DNA of 64,000 nucleotides from CAZUAQ01 sp964618455 (GCA_964618455.1 CAZUAQ010000002.1:115876-179875), one strand, 5' to 3'. Counted from the first letter of the stretch, positions 52,705 through 61,783 are shown. Notes: generated from the letters alone by a model not told the origin. A program made the numbers and translations.

Positions 52705-53259
52705 ATGGCCGCAAAGAAAGCCTCCCCAGCCCGTAAGAAGACCGCCAGTAAGAAAGCCTCAGCCTCGAAATCGCCCGGTTCCTCCTCGCCATACCCGGGT
52801 CCCGGCAAGAAAGCCCCAGCCTTTACCGCTCCCGCTTCCAACGGTGAGAAGGTCAAACTGTCGGAGTACAAGGGCAAGATGGTCGTGCTCTACTTCTACC
52901 CGAAGGACGACACGTCGGGCTGCACCAAGGAGGCGTGCGGCTTTCGCGATTCACACACGACATTGACCAAGGCGGGCATCGTCGTTCTCGGCGTATCGCC
53001 GGATTCGCTCGCCTCTCATGAGAAGTTCGTCGGCAAGTACGACCTGCCGTTCCTGTTGATCAGCGACGAGGACAAGTCGATCTGCGAGAAGTACGGCGTC
53101 TGGCAGGAGAAGTCGATGTACGGCCGAAAATACATGGGCGTCGCGCGGACGACGTTCGTCATCGACGGACAGGGCAGGATCGCCCACGTCTTCGAAAAGG
53201 TCAAACCGGCTGGCCATGACGAAGAGGTGCTCGTATGGATTCGGGAAAACCTGAGTTGA
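52705..53259 (+). CDS. bcp: Peroxiredoxin (bacterioferritin comigratory protein type) with basic tail
   Basis: A 184-residue thiol peroxidase of the BCP/PrxQ group, which reduces hydroperoxides with thioredoxin. The peroxidatic Cys73 and resolving Cys78 lie in TSGCTKEACGF, and the Prx fold follows (VLYFYPKDD, LISDEDKSICEKYGV, RTTFVIDGQG). The first 27 residues (AAKKASPARKKTASKKASAS) are a Lys/Ala/Ser-rich extension like those of histone H1-like proteins and are not part of the enzyme. A ribosome site (GGAGAT) precedes the ATG. TATGAT at 52658-52663 may be the -10 box. Its stop lies 76 bases from the convergent permease gene. Confidence 0.94.
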   Translation: MAAKKASPARKKTASKKASASKSPGSSSPYPGPGKKAPAFTAPASNGEKVKLSEYKGKMVVLYFYPKDDTSGCTKEACGFRDSHTTLTKAGIVVLGVSPDSLASHEKFVGKYDLPFLLISDEDKSICEKYGVWQEKSMYGRKYMGVARTTFVIDGQGRIAHVFEKVKPAGHDEEVLVWIRENLS

Positions 53260-53335
53260 TCTGAGTTTCGTAGGGATTCCCCGGATTGTGTGACGGAGAT
53301 GCACTTCGGGTTACCACAAACCCTGATGATTTCGC

Positions 53336-54460
53336 CTACGTCCGGCTGCGACGACGAAGCGCGTCGAGTGCCACGGCAAGCACGATCACCGCGCCGATCA
53401 CGATCTCCTGCACCCACGACGGGATACCCACGTGCACACACCCCACGCGCAGGAATGCCATGATGAATGCGCCAATGAGCGTGCCGAAGACCGAGCCCTC
53501 GCCCCCGTTTAGGCTCCCCCCGCCGATGACCACGGCGGCGATAACGTCGAGCTCCGCGCCCTGGGCGGTGGAAGGGTCGCCGACCGTTAACCGGCAGAAC
53601 TGCATCACGCCCGCCAACCCCGTGGTCAGTCCGGCAATCCCGTACAGGTAGAACTTCACCCGATTGACCTTGATCCCGCAGAGCCGGGCGGTGGCTTCGT
53701 TGGAACCGATCGCGAAAATGTGACGCCCCAGCACGGTATACCGCAGCATGCACGCCATGCCGACCGCCAACAGAAACATCACCCAGACACCGGGTGAGAC
53801 GAGAAGCCACGGCGGATCCGGCGTGCGCACGAGCACCCAGTCCCCGAGCCAGTATGCATCGGTGTTGATCGTCATCTCATCGGCAAGCCCCTTGGCCAGC
53901 CCCCGGGCCATGCCCCACATGCCGAGCGTGGCGATGAACGGTACGACGCGCAGTTGCGTGATCATGCCCGCATTGAGCAGGCCGCACAGCCCCCCGGTCG
54001 CAACGCCCGCCAGAGCGGCGGGGATGGGGTCGGCCCCTTCGCGAAGGAAGAGCGCGGTCACCACGCAGGCCAGGGCAATGACCGACCCGACGGAAAGATC
54101 GATGCCGGCGGAGATGATGATGAGCGTCATGCCCATGGCGGCGATGCCGACGGTGGCGGTCTGATTGGCGGTGGCACGAAAGGAATTGATCGAGAGGTAC
54201 GGGTTATCCTGCTTCCAGAAAAGCGAAGACCAGGGCGGAACGGGGTCGGCGACTTTACCCGCCTTGGCCAGGCGGTCGGCACGCTCGAGCATGCGCGTAC
54301 GCGTCTCCGAGGTGTTTTTGATCTGCACCGCCAGCCCGAAGCCGAGGACGATGACGATTAGTCCCATCAGCGGACCCATGACTTTCACCAGTTGATAACG
54401 GGCGAACCACGACGCGGCCGGCTTCTCTTGATGCGCGTAGGGCAACGTGGGCTTGGTCAT
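53336..54460 (-). CDS. Sugar ABC transporter permease, RbsC type
   Basis: A 374-residue RbsC-like permease with about ten membrane helices. The conserved blocks are TLIIISAGIDLSVGSVIALACVV, LNAGMITQLRVVPFIATLGMW, LGRHIFAIGSNEATARLCGI and DVIAAVVIGGGSLNGGEGS. An extra-cytoplasmic loop of about 60 residues between the first two helices (NTSETRTRMLERADRL) is longer than usual. The ATG at 54460 starts one base from the stop of the ATPase gene. It is the last gene of the leftward operon that begins with proC. It moves the sugar delivered by the two binding proteins encoded upstream. Confidence 0.93.
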   Translation of the reverse strand: MTKPTLPYAHQEKPAASWFARYQLVKVMGPLMGLIVIVLGFGLAVQIKNTSETRTRMLERADRLAKAGKVADPVPPWSSLFWKQDNPYLSINSFRATANQTATVGIAAMGMTLIIISAGIDLSVGSVIALACVVTALFLREGADPIPAALAGVATGGLCGLLNAGMITQLRVVPFIATLGMWGMARGLAKGLADEMTINTDAYWLGDWVLVRTPDPPWLLVSPGVWVMFLLAVGMACMLRYTVLGRHIFAIGSNEATARLCGIKVNRVKFYLYGIAGLTTGLAGVMQFCRLTVGDPSTAQGAELDVIAAVVIGGGSLNGGEGSVFGTLIGAFIMAFLRVGCVHVGIPSWVQEIVIGAVIVLAVALDALRRRSRT

Positions 54461-54461
54461 C

Positions 54462-56030
54462 TCACTTATCCCCCGTTCGTGGAAACTCAGCAGGTTTAGA
54501 TCCGCCGCCGGACTGCTCACTGCCCGTCGCAACGCTCATGATCTCATGCTCGGTCCAAGCCTCCCGCTCGCGGATTTCGACGAGCCGCCCGCGCCGCATC
54601 ACGCCGATGCGATCGCACACGCCCATCAACTCCGGCAGGTAAGAGCTGACGAAGAGAATCCCCTTCCCGGCGGAGGCCAGCTCGCCCATGAGTTGGAAAA
54701 TCTGAACCTTCGCGCCGACGTCGATGCCGCGCGTGGGCTCGTCGAGCAGGAGGATATCCGCGTCCTGGTGCAGCAACCGGGCAATGGCGACCTTCTGCTG
54801 GTTACCGCCGGAAAGGTTCCACACGGACTGATGCGGCCCCTCGCACCGCAAGGTGAGCCTCTTCACCCAGCGCGCCGATTCGCGCTCCTGCCGACCGAGA
54901 TCGAGCACGCCCCAGCGCCCGAGCTTATCCAGCCGGGAGAGGGTCATGTTGTCGGCGATGCTCATGTTCAATGCGAGCCCTTCCTCCTTGCGATCCTCGC
55001 TGAGCAGGCCGACGCTCTGGCGGATGCGCCGGGCGGGTGTGGTGGAGGCAGAGCGCGCGCTGCGGCCGGAGATGGCAGCAATGCGAACCCGTCCTTCCCG
55101 CACCGGTGCGAGTCCGAAGAGCGTTCGCAGCAATTCGGTACGCCCCGCGCCGATCAACCCCGCCAGGCCGAGGATCTCGCCACGATGCAATTGCAGATGA
55201 ACGCCGTCGGGCGAAGGCGTTCCGCTGAGATTCTCGACGTCGAGAAGCAGATCGCCCCGTTCATGCGGGATATGGGGAAACATCTCGTCGAGCTTGCGGC
55301 CGACCATCATCTCGATGATTGCTTCGTTGTTTGCTGACGCCGTATCACTCGTGCCGACGGATAGGCCGTCCCGCAGCACGGTAAAACGATCGGCTACCGC
55401 CCGGACCTCCTCCAGGAAATGCGAGATGTAGACGATGCTCACACCGCGGTCGCGCATACGCCGGATGAGATCGAAGAGATGCTCGACGTTCTCCCGGGCC
55501 AGGGCGCTGGTCGGCTCGTCCATGACGATGATCCGGGCGTCTGTCATCAGGGCCCGGGCGACTTCGACAAGCTGCTGGGCGCCGATGCTCAACTGCCGAA
55601 TCGGCGTTTCGGGCTGGATTTCGGGGTGGCGGATCTGCGCGAGGGCGTCGAGGACGCGCCGACGGTTACCACGGAGCTTGAGCACGCCGAAGGCCGATCC
55701 TTCCGTACCCAGCAGCAGGTTATCTTCGACGGTGAGATCGAGGGCGAGGTTCAATTCCTGGTAGATCATGGCGATGCCCTGCCGGCGGGCATCGAGCGGT
55801 GACATGGGGCGATAGGGTCGGCCATCGAGATGCATCGTTCCGGCATCGGGCTTGAGCGCCCCGCTGAGCACTTTCATGAGCGTGCTCTTGCCCGCACCGT
55901 TCTCGCCGATGAGCGCGTGCACTTCTCCCGGACGTACATCCAGATCGACGCCGGCCAGCGCCTGCGTGGGGCCGAACGCCTTGCGTACGCCGGTCATGGT
56001 CAGTCGCGATGGAGAGGCGGTGTCGGTCAT
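54462..56030 (-). CDS. Sugar ABC transporter ATPase, RbsA/MglA type
   Basis: A 522-residue double ATPase. The first half has Walker A GENGAGKST, the signature-equivalent LSIGAQQLVEVARAL and Walker B IIVMDEPTSAL. The second half has LIGAGRTE instead of a normal Walker A and LSGGNQQKVAIARLL with ILLLDEPTRGIDVG, as is usual for RbsA-type proteins with one degenerate site. It powers the RbsC-type permease encoded next. Its ATG overlaps the stop of the second binding-protein gene (ATGA), so the operon is translationally coupled. Confidence 0.95.
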   Translation of the reverse strand: MTDTASPSRLTMTGVRKAFGPTQALAGVDLDVRPGEVHALIGENGAGKSTLMKVLSGALKPDAGTMHLDGRPYRPMSPLDARRQGIAMIYQELNLALDLTVEDNLLLGTEGSAFGVLKLRGNRRRVLDALAQIRHPEIQPETPIRQLSIGAQQLVEVARALMTDARIIVMDEPTSALARENVEHLFDLIRRMRDRGVSIVYISHFLEEVRAVADRFTVLRDGLSVGTSDTASANNEAIIEMMVGRKLDEMFPHIPHERGDLLLDVENLSGTPSPDGVHLQLHRGEILGLAGLIGAGRTELLRTLFGLAPVREGRVRIAAISGRSARSASTTPARRIRQSVGLLSEDRKEEGLALNMSIADNMTLSRLDKLGRWGVLDLGRQERESARWVKRLTLRCEGPHQSVWNLSGGNQQKVAIARLLHQDADILLLDEPTRGIDVGAKVQIFQLMGELASAGKGILFVSSYLPELMGVCDRIGVMRRGRLVEIREREAWTEHEIMSVATGSEQSGGGSKPAEFPRTGDK

Positions 56031-57076
56031 GGTTGTTCGGCGTGGGCGAGCGGGTGCAAAAGCCGATGGATGCGAGGCTCGTCCATGTTGTCGGGCGTGG
56101 CGAGCGCGATACCCGTGTCGATGCGGGGGTCGACGTTACGCTCGTGCAGATGGTCGACCATCGTCTTGACGCCGAGATAACCAATGTTCACCGGATCCTG
56201 GAGCACGAGCCCATGCAGATGTCCCTGCTTCATGGCGTCGACGAGCTTGTCCGACGCATCGAAGCCGACCACTTTCACCCGCCCTGCCAGGTCGCGCGAT
56301 TCCAGCGCGCGGAGGATGCCGAAGATCGTCGGTTCGCACGGCGCGAAGATGCCGTCGATTTCCCCGAACTGATCGAGCAGCGTCTCGGCGAGATCAAACG
56401 CCTCCTCCTTCGACGGGCCGGCGAATTGATCGGCGGATACGATCTTGATGTCCGGATACTGCTCCTTCAAACCGGCGAGAAAGCCCTCCTCGCGACGTGT
56501 CGTGCTGGCCGAGCCGAGTACGTAACGCATGACGATCACCCGGCCCGAGCCCCCGAGCAACTCACCCATGCGCTTCGCTGCCAGACGTCCGCCGGCATCG
56601 TTGTCCGTGGCCACGAAGCTGATGTATCCCTCGCCCGGCTCGGCGTTCAGTCCGGAATCCATGATCACCACCGGTACGCCTGCTTCAGCCGCTTCGTTCA
56701 CTGGCCGCATCAGTGCCTGTGCATCCAGCGGCGCCAGCACGATGCCGTCCACCTTCGCGTTGATGAAGTTGCCGACAATGTTGATCTGCCGCTCGCGATC
56801 GCTCTCTTTGAGCGGCCCCTGCCAGATAACCTCGACGTCCTCGAGTTCCGACTCCGCCTTGCGCGCGCCGGCCTCGACTGATTTCCAGAACTCATGGCTG
56901 GTGCCCTTGGGGATGACTGCGATCGTGAACAGGCCCGAATCGTTGCGATCTGCGATGCTGCCAGATGTCGTCGCATCGTCCTCACCGCAACCTGCCGTCA
57001 TTCCCATCAGGGCAATGATCCCGACGAGCCCAAGGCGCGTGAACCACAACTTTCGAAGGGAAGAAGGATCACTCAT
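56027..57076 (-). CDS. Sugar-binding lipoprotein (RbsB type), second of a tandem pair
   Basis: A 349-residue lipoprotein with lipobox MTAGC (Cys30 region) and a periplasmic binding protein type 1 fold: FTIAVIPKGTSHEFWKSVEAGA, NAKVDGIVLAPLDAQAL, VPVVIMDSGLNAE, FVATDNDAGG, KVVGFDASDKLVDAM. It is highly similar along its full length to the preceding binding protein, including the C-terminal (DPRIDTGIALATPDNMDEPRI), so the two are tandem duplicates. The ATG at 57076 overlaps the stop of that gene (ATGA). It should hand a sugar to the single permease/ATPase pair encoded downstream. Confidence 0.94.
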   Translation of the reverse strand: MSDPSSLRKLWFTRLGLVGIIALMGMTAGCGEDDATTSGSIADRNDSGLFTIAVIPKGTSHEFWKSVEAGARKAESELEDVEVIWQGPLKESDRERQINIVGNFINAKVDGIVLAPLDAQALMRPVNEAAEAGVPVVIMDSGLNAEPGEGYISFVATDNDAGGRLAAKRMGELLGGSGRVIVMRYVLGSASTTRREEGFLAGLKEQYPDIKIVSADQFAGPSKEEAFDLAETLLDQFGEIDGIFAPCEPTIFGILRALESRDLAGRVKVVGFDASDKLVDAMKQGHLHGLVLQDPVNIGYLGVKTMVDHLHERNVDPRIDTGIALATPDNMDEPRIHRLLHPLAHAEQP

Positions 57077-58119
57077 GGCAACCACTCATCGATGGGCGGA
57101 GAGAGGAGCCGGGCCACGTCCGGTTCATCCATGTTCTCCGGTGTGGCGACGGCGCTGCCGGTATCGATGCGTGGCTCGACACCCTCTCCGCGAAGATGCG
57201 CGGCGAGCGTCTTGACCGACGTGTAGCCCATGTTGAACGGATCCTGAAGGACAAGCCCGTGGAGTTCCCCCTCCCGCAGGGCCTCGATCAGCTTCGGCGA
57301 GCTGTCGAAACCGACGAACTTCACCTTGCCCGCGCGGCCGGACTCCTGCAACGCCCGGAGCATGCCGAAGGTCGTCGACTCGTTCGGGCAGAAGACGCCA
57401 TCAAGATCCTTGTGTACCTGGAGCAGCGATTCCGCCGCCTTCTGCGCGGTATCCCCCGTGGCGCCGCCATACTGATCAGTGGAGACCATTTCGATATCGG
57501 GGTACTTCTCCTCCATCACGTCGAGGAAGCCCTGCTCACGCCGCTCCGTGCTGGCCGAGCCGACCATGTATCGCAATAAAAGGACTTTGCCCTTACTGCC
57601 AAGCAACTCACCGAGATGCTCGCCGCCCTTCTGCCCGCCGACGTAGTTGTCCGTGGCAATGAAGCTGACGTAATCCTTGCCGACCTCGGCATCGAGGCCT
57701 GAATCCATGATGACGACCGCTTTGCCGGCCTCGGCGGCACTACGGACGTAGCCCACCAGCGCCTTGGCATCCAGCGGCGCGAGGGCGATGCCGTCCACGT
57801 TCTGATTGGTGAAGTTCTCGACGATGTTGATCTGGCTCGCGCGGTCGCTCTCCTTCAGTGGCCCCTTCCAGAGCACCTCGATGTTCTCCAACTCCGTCTC
57901 CGCCTTGAGGGCGCCGGCATGAATCGATTTCCAGAATTCGTGCGTCGTACCCTTGGGAATCACCGCGATACGAAGCAGCGCGTCGGCATCGGCCGCCGGG
58001 CGCGTGGTCGGCGATCCGGTCGATTGGTTCCCCCCTTCGCCACATCCCCCCGCCGTCACGAGGATCACCATGGCCGATGCGATGATTGACAAGATGTATC
58101 GTCGGATTGAATCGGTCAT
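57073..58119 (-). CDS. Sugar-binding lipoprotein (RbsB type), first of a tandem pair
   Basis: A 348-residue lipoprotein with lipobox VTAGGC and the same fold as its neighbour: LLRIAVIPKGTTHEFWKSIHAGA, NVDGIALAPLDAKAL, AVVIMDSGLDAEVG, SFIATDNYVGG, KFVGFDSSPKLIEAL. The start at 58119 has GAGGAG 4-9 bases upstream. It follows proC by 8 bases, and its stop overlaps the start of the second binding protein. Differences between the pair cluster in ligand-near loops (for example DQYGGATGDT against DQFAGPSKEE), which fits different sugar preference; this is an inference. Confidence 0.94.
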   Translation of the reverse strand: MTDSIRRYILSIIASAMVILVTAGGCGEGGNQSTGSPTTRPAADADALLRIAVIPKGTTHEFWKSIHAGALKAETELENIEVLWKGPLKESDRASQINIVENFTNQNVDGIALAPLDAKALVGYVRSAAEAGKAVVIMDSGLDAEVGKDYVSFIATDNYVGGQKGGEHLGELLGSKGKVLLLRYMVGSASTERREQGFLDVMEEKYPDIEMVSTDQYGGATGDTAQKAAESLLQVHKDLDGVFCPNESTTFGMLRALQESGRAGKVKFVGFDSSPKLIEALREGELHGLVLQDPFNMGYTSVKTLAAHLRGEGVEPRIDTGSAVATPENMDEPDVARLLSPPIDEWLP

Positions 58120-58127
58120 ATCGCTCC

Positions 58128-58943
58128 TCAGGCTCCCAATTCCATGCTGCGTTGGTAGGCGGCCTGCACCGCCTCAACGATGGCCTTCTTGACGCCTGTC
58201 TGTTCCATGTGCTCCAGCGCCGCCTGTGTCGTGCCGCCCTTGCTGGTGACCTTCTGGCGAAGATCGGCGGGAGCCTCGCCGGTTTCCAGCATCATCCGCG
58301 CGGCCCCCAAACAGGTGAACTCCGCCAGCTTGAGGGCGTCGGCTTCCTCCAACCCGGCAGCCACGCCCCCCTCCACGATGGCTTCGACGAAGTAATAGAA
58401 GTAGGCGGGCCCGGATCCGGAAACGGCGGTGACCGCATCAATGAGCCCTTCGTTCTCCACGACGACGGTACTGCCGCCGGCATCCAGCAGCTTGCGCGCG
58501 TGTTTGACGTCCTCCTCCGTCGCATGCCGCCCCCCGCAGACACCGGCGATGCCCGCCCCGACGCGCACCGGGAGATTCGGCATGACGCGCACGACGCGCA
58601 CCTCACCGCCCCCCAGGGCTTCGGCGATGCGCGCCGAGCCGACCCCGGCCATGATGCTGATCACCAGATGCTCCGGTGTCATGGCGGCGGCGATCTGCGA
58701 CGCCACGTCGGCGAAAGTCTGCGGCTTGACGGAGATGATCATTGTCCGGCATGCCCGGACGAGCTCCGGATTGTCTGTGGTGGTCGTCACGCCGAACTGG
58801 TCGGCAAAGAGCTTCAGCTGCCCCTCGGCGATGTCCGCCACCATGATGCGATCGGCGGAGAGCACGCCCTTTTCGACAATGGCCGCCAGGATGCCCTCGG
58901 CCATATTTCCCGCACCGATAAATCCCAGATCGTAGGATGACAT
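58128..58943 (-). CDS. proC: Pyrroline-5-carboxylate reductase
   Basis: ProC makes proline from pyrroline-5-carboxylate with NAD(P)H. The 271-residue protein has the Rossmann motif GFIGAGNMAEGI, VRVMPNLPVRVGAG, and the family signature VSGSGPAYFYYFVEAIVEGGVAAGL, then TSKGGTTQAAL. The ATG at 58943 (MSSYDLG) has GGAGAG upstream. It is the first gene of a leftward operon with a sugar ABC transporter, which is an unexpected partner; the spacing of 8 bases to the next gene leaves no room for a separate promoter. Confidence 0.95.
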   Translation of the reverse strand: MSSYDLGFIGAGNMAEGILAAIVEKGVLSADRIMVADIAEGQLKLFADQFGVTTTTDNPELVRACRTMIISVKPQTFADVASQIAAAMTPEHLVISIMAGVGSARIAEALGGGEVRVVRVMPNLPVRVGAGIAGVCGGRHATEEDVKHARKLLDAGGSTVVVENEGLIDAVTAVSGSGPAYFYYFVEAIVEGGVAAGLEEADALKLAEFTCLGAARMMLETGEAPADLRQKVTSKGGTTQAALEHMEQTGVKKAIVEAVQAAYQRSMELGA

Positions 58944-58957
58944 GCGTCCGCTCTCCC

Positions 58958-58971
58958 TGCTCGAACGAGCA
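58958..58971. promoter_or_regulatory. 14-base palindrome in the proC operon leader (operator candidate)
   Basis: TGCTCGAACGAGCA is a perfect palindrome with a central AA. It covers the predicted transcription start (about 58973) and early leader, a classic position for a repressor operator of LacI or GntR type in sugar-uptake operons. No regulator gene is present nearby. Confidence 0.45.
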
Positions 58972-58979
58972 AAGTGCAC

Positions 58980-59008
58980 ATTTTAGGGCCAGATTCGACC
59001 TGCCTCAA
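58980..59008 (-). promoter_or_regulatory. Candidate sigma70 promoter of the proC-sugar transporter operon
   Basis: On the minus strand, TTGAGG (59003-59008) is followed after exactly 17 bases by TAAAAT (58980-58985), matching 4/6 and 5/6. The leader to the proC ATG would be about 30 bases. Confidence 0.6.
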
Positions 59009-59042
59009 CGTATTGCGGCCCTGGACAACGCGACGGCCGACG

Positions 59043-59897
59043 CTAGTCGCTCGCCACGGAAAGGTGATGCAGCGGCATGCCGGGCGCACCCACGTCATAG
59101 CGCCATACCGTATTCGTCACCGTTTCCGTCACGAACAGGCTCGACTCGAAATCGCTGCCGGGCGGGCCGAAGCAGCAGTTCGTGGGGTTGTCACCGAGCG
59201 TCTCGAGCCGGGCGATCACCGTACCGGCAGGGTCGATGACCTGCACACACGCCATGCCGAAGTGAGCCACGTACAACCGGCCGTCCATGTCGTACGCCAT
59301 ACCGTCCGGGCCGACGCCGCCTTCCAACTGGCAGAATACCTGCCGATTGCCGAGCGTCCCGTCGGCTTTGCGTTCGTATCGGTGAATCTGTTTCGTCAGC
59401 GTCTCCGCCATGACGACCGCCGACCGATCCACGGTGACGTTGATGCCGTTCGGGTAAGCCAGCCCGTCGTCAACTTTCACTGTTGTTCGATCCGGCCGCA
59501 AGTAATACACCCCGCCGATGCGATTCTCCAGATCGCTGCCTTCCGGATCGGTAAAGTACATGCCGCCGTCGGCGTCGATGGCGATGTCGTTGGGCCCGTT
59601 CAGCGGCTGCCCCCCGGCTTGATCCGTGATTAGATCGACCTTGCCGTTGGGACCGACAGACACGATCGCTTTGCGTTTCACTTCGCAGCAGATGTAGTGG
59701 CCGTCGACGTCATACTGGCCGCCGTTGGGGCCCGGTGTTTCCGCGAGCACCTCCTTGGTGCCGTCCATGTGCACGCGGCTGATGAAACCGCCCGCCAGGT
59801 TCACGACGGCGAGACGTCCGTCGGGTCCGAACGCGGGACCTTCACAGAACTCGAAACCCTCCGCCACCTTCACCGGTTGCACGTCGAAATCGGGCAT
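59043..59897 (-). CDS. SMP-30/gluconolactonase family protein
   Basis: A 284-residue six-bladed beta-propeller of the SMP-30/gluconolactonase family, which hydrolyses sugar lactones with a divalent metal. Visible ligand regions are EFCEGPAFGPDG (Glu), NGPNDIAIDADGGMYFTDP (Asn, Asp) and LAYPNGINVTVD (Asn), followed by VGPDGMAYDMDGRLYVAHFG. The ATG at 59897 (MPDFDVQPVKVAEGF) has AAGGTGG upstream. It lies close to the sugar transporter operon on the same strand, so it may oxidatively process an imported sugar; this is a context guess. No export signal is seen. Confidence 0.92.
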   Translation of the reverse strand: MPDFDVQPVKVAEGFEFCEGPAFGPDGRLAVVNLAGGFISRVHMDGTKEVLAETPGPNGGQYDVDGHYICCEVKRKAIVSVGPNGKVDLITDQAGGQPLNGPNDIAIDADGGMYFTDPEGSDLENRIGGVYYLRPDRTTVKVDDGLAYPNGINVTVDRSAVVMAETLTKQIHRYERKADGTLGNRQVFCQLEGGVGPDGMAYDMDGRLYVAHFGMACVQVIDPAGTVIARLETLGDNPTNCCFGPPGSDFESSLFVTETVTNTVWRYDVGAPGMPLHHLSVASD

Positions 59898-59951
59898 GTC
59901 CACCACCTTGTCGCATCTGCAGGAAGCCTGTTCACCAGCGTGCATGGTAGC

Positions 59952-59965
59952 GGCGCGATCGCGCC
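59952..59965. promoter_or_regulatory. 14-base GC palindrome upstream of the SMP-30 gene
   Basis: GGCGCGATCGCGCC is a perfect palindrome 55 bases upstream of the lactonase-like gene. It might be an operator, but GC-only palindromes are expected by chance in such DNA. Confidence 0.25.
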
Positions 59966-60072
59966 TTCGCCAACAGCCCGGTCTCTTACTCCTTGCCGGG
60001 CCGAGAGTTGGGATCAGATCGGCGGATTTACGCCCCGGCTTTCATGTCACGTGAACTCTGGCGCCGATCGGC

Positions 60073-60078
60073 TACAAT
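60073..60078 (+). promoter_or_regulatory. Candidate -10 box of serA
   Basis: TACAAT (5/6) within GGCTACAATG lies 72 bases before the ATG at 60151. The same GGCTACAAT string occurs upstream of leuC and of the large repeat protein gene. Confidence 0.45.
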
Positions 60079-60150
60079 GCGGGGCTCAGCGAAGAACGAC
60101 TTCGGAGAAAGTGACGTAGACCCTGGCACTCAGAAGAAGCAGGAACCCTC

Positions 60151-61746
60151 ATGATCAGGATTCTCGTAGCGGACCCTCTGGCGGACGAAGGTCTCCAGCG
60201 CATCACGGAAATGGACGGCGTGGAAGCCGACGTCAAAACCGGCCTCAACGAAGACCAGTTGGCGGCGGAAGTCGCCAATTACGATGGCATGATCGTCCGC
60301 TCGGGCGTAACCATCACGCCAAAGGTGCTCGAAAACCCGGGCAAACTCCGGGCCATCGCGCGGGCCGGCGTGGGTGTGGACAACATCGACCTCGACGCGG
60401 CCACCAAGGCGGGCATCCTGGTGATGAACACGCCGGATGCCAACACGACCAGCACCGCCGAGCAGACGATGTCGCTGATTCTCGCCATGTCCCGGCACGT
60501 CCCCAAGGCCGACGCGCACGTCCGCAGTGGCGAATGGAAGCGCAAGGCATTCGTCGGAAAGCAGTTGTCGGGCAAGACGCTGGGCGTTCTCGGCCTCGGC
60601 CGCGTGGGGCTGGCGGTGGCCAAGCGCGCGGTGGCCTTCGAGATGAAGGTCGTCGCCTACGACCCCTACTACAGTGGCCAGACGGCGCTGGAGGGGCACG
60701 TCACCTTGGTGGGCTCGCGCGACGAAGTGTTCGCCCAGGCGGACTACCTCACCATGCACACCAAGCTGACCGACGACACGCGCGAAATGATCAACAAGGA
60801 CGCCATCGCGAAGATGAAGGACGGCGTCCGGATCGTGAACAGCTCGCGCGGGGGCGTGATCAATGAAGCGGACCTGGCGGCAGCGCTGGAAAGTGGCAAG
60901 GTGGCGGCGGCGGCATTCGACGTATACTCCACCGAACCCCCCGCCGCGGACAATCCGCTGCTCAAGGCGCCGAACACGGTGCTCGCCCCGCACTTGGGCG
61001 CGTCGACGGAAGAGGCCCAACTGGCCGTCACGCTCGACGCCGTGGATGCCCTGCTCAACTACCTCGCCAAGGATGAAATCCGTTGGGCCGTGAACGTAGC
61101 GGGTCTTCCAAGCTCGCTTTCGGATCGCGATCGGGCGTACATGGATCTCGCCCGGCGGATCGGCATCATTCTTTCACGGACATGCGGTGGCGGTATCGAA
61201 ACCGTGAAGCTCACGACGCACGGGGAGGCGATACAATCCCTCGGCAACATGCTTCAACGCCAAGTACTGGTCGATCTGCTGGATCCGCACATCGAAGACC
61301 GGCTGAACATGATCAACATCGACGCCGCCACCAAGACCCGCGGTATCAAGATCGAGCATTCCGCCGACCTGTCCACCAGCGCGGTGACCGATGCCATCAC
61401 CGTCAACGTGAAGACAAAGGACTGCGAGCATGAGGTCATGGGCGAGATCTTCCTGGACGGTCTGCCCCGCATCATGGCCATCGACGGCTACCAGATGAAC
61501 CTGGTCCCCGAACGCGAGATGGTGCTGATTTTCAACAACGATGAGCCGGGGGTGATCGGCCTGGTAGGCACGATTATTGGCAGTCACAAGATCAACATCG
61601 CCGACATGATGCTCTCGCGTAAGAAGCAGACGGCGCTGATGGTGCTGAAGCTCGACACCGCCATGCCGAAAGAAATCCAGGCAGAATTGGAATCGAATTC
61701 CGCCATCGAATCAGTGCTCACGATGACGCTCCCGGGGATCGCCTGA
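60151..61746 (+). CDS. serA: D-3-phosphoglycerate dehydrogenase, long (ASB-ACT) form
   Basis: SerA starts serine synthesis by oxidising 3-phosphoglycerate with NAD. The 531-residue protein is of the long form with a substrate-binding and nucleotide domain (RAGVGVDNIDLDAATKAGI, then GKTLGVLGLGRVGLAVAKRAVAF, HTKLTDDTREMI, VNSSRGGVI, LAPHLGASTEEAQ), an intervening domain (about 320-455) and a C-terminal ACT domain (MVLIFNNDEPGVIGLVGTIIGSHKINIADMMLSRKK) for serine feedback. An AGGA ribosome site precedes the ATG. It is followed by the GH43-like gene after 37 bases. Confidence 0.97.
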   Translation: MIRILVADPLADEGLQRITEMDGVEADVKTGLNEDQLAAEVANYDGMIVRSGVTITPKVLENPGKLRAIARAGVGVDNIDLDAATKAGILVMNTPDANTTSTAEQTMSLILAMSRHVPKADAHVRSGEWKRKAFVGKQLSGKTLGVLGLGRVGLAVAKRAVAFEMKVVAYDPYYSGQTALEGHVTLVGSRDEVFAQADYLTMHTKLTDDTREMINKDAIAKMKDGVRIVNSSRGGVINEADLAAALESGKVAAAAFDVYSTEPPAADNPLLKAPNTVLAPHLGASTEEAQLAVTLDAVDALLNYLAKDEIRWAVNVAGLPSSLSDRDRAYMDLARRIGIILSRTCGGGIETVKLTTHGEAIQSLGNMLQRQVLVDLLDPHIEDRLNMINIDAATKTRGIKIEHSADLSTSAVTDAITVNVKTKDCEHEVMGEIFLDGLPRIMAIDGYQMNLVPEREMVLIFNNDEPGVIGLVGTIIGSHKINIADMMLSRKKQTALMVLKLDTAMPKEIQAELESNSAIESVLTMTLPGIA

Positions 61747-61783
61747 TCGAGCGGAGAGCAACGTACACAGGAGCGCACGGAAC

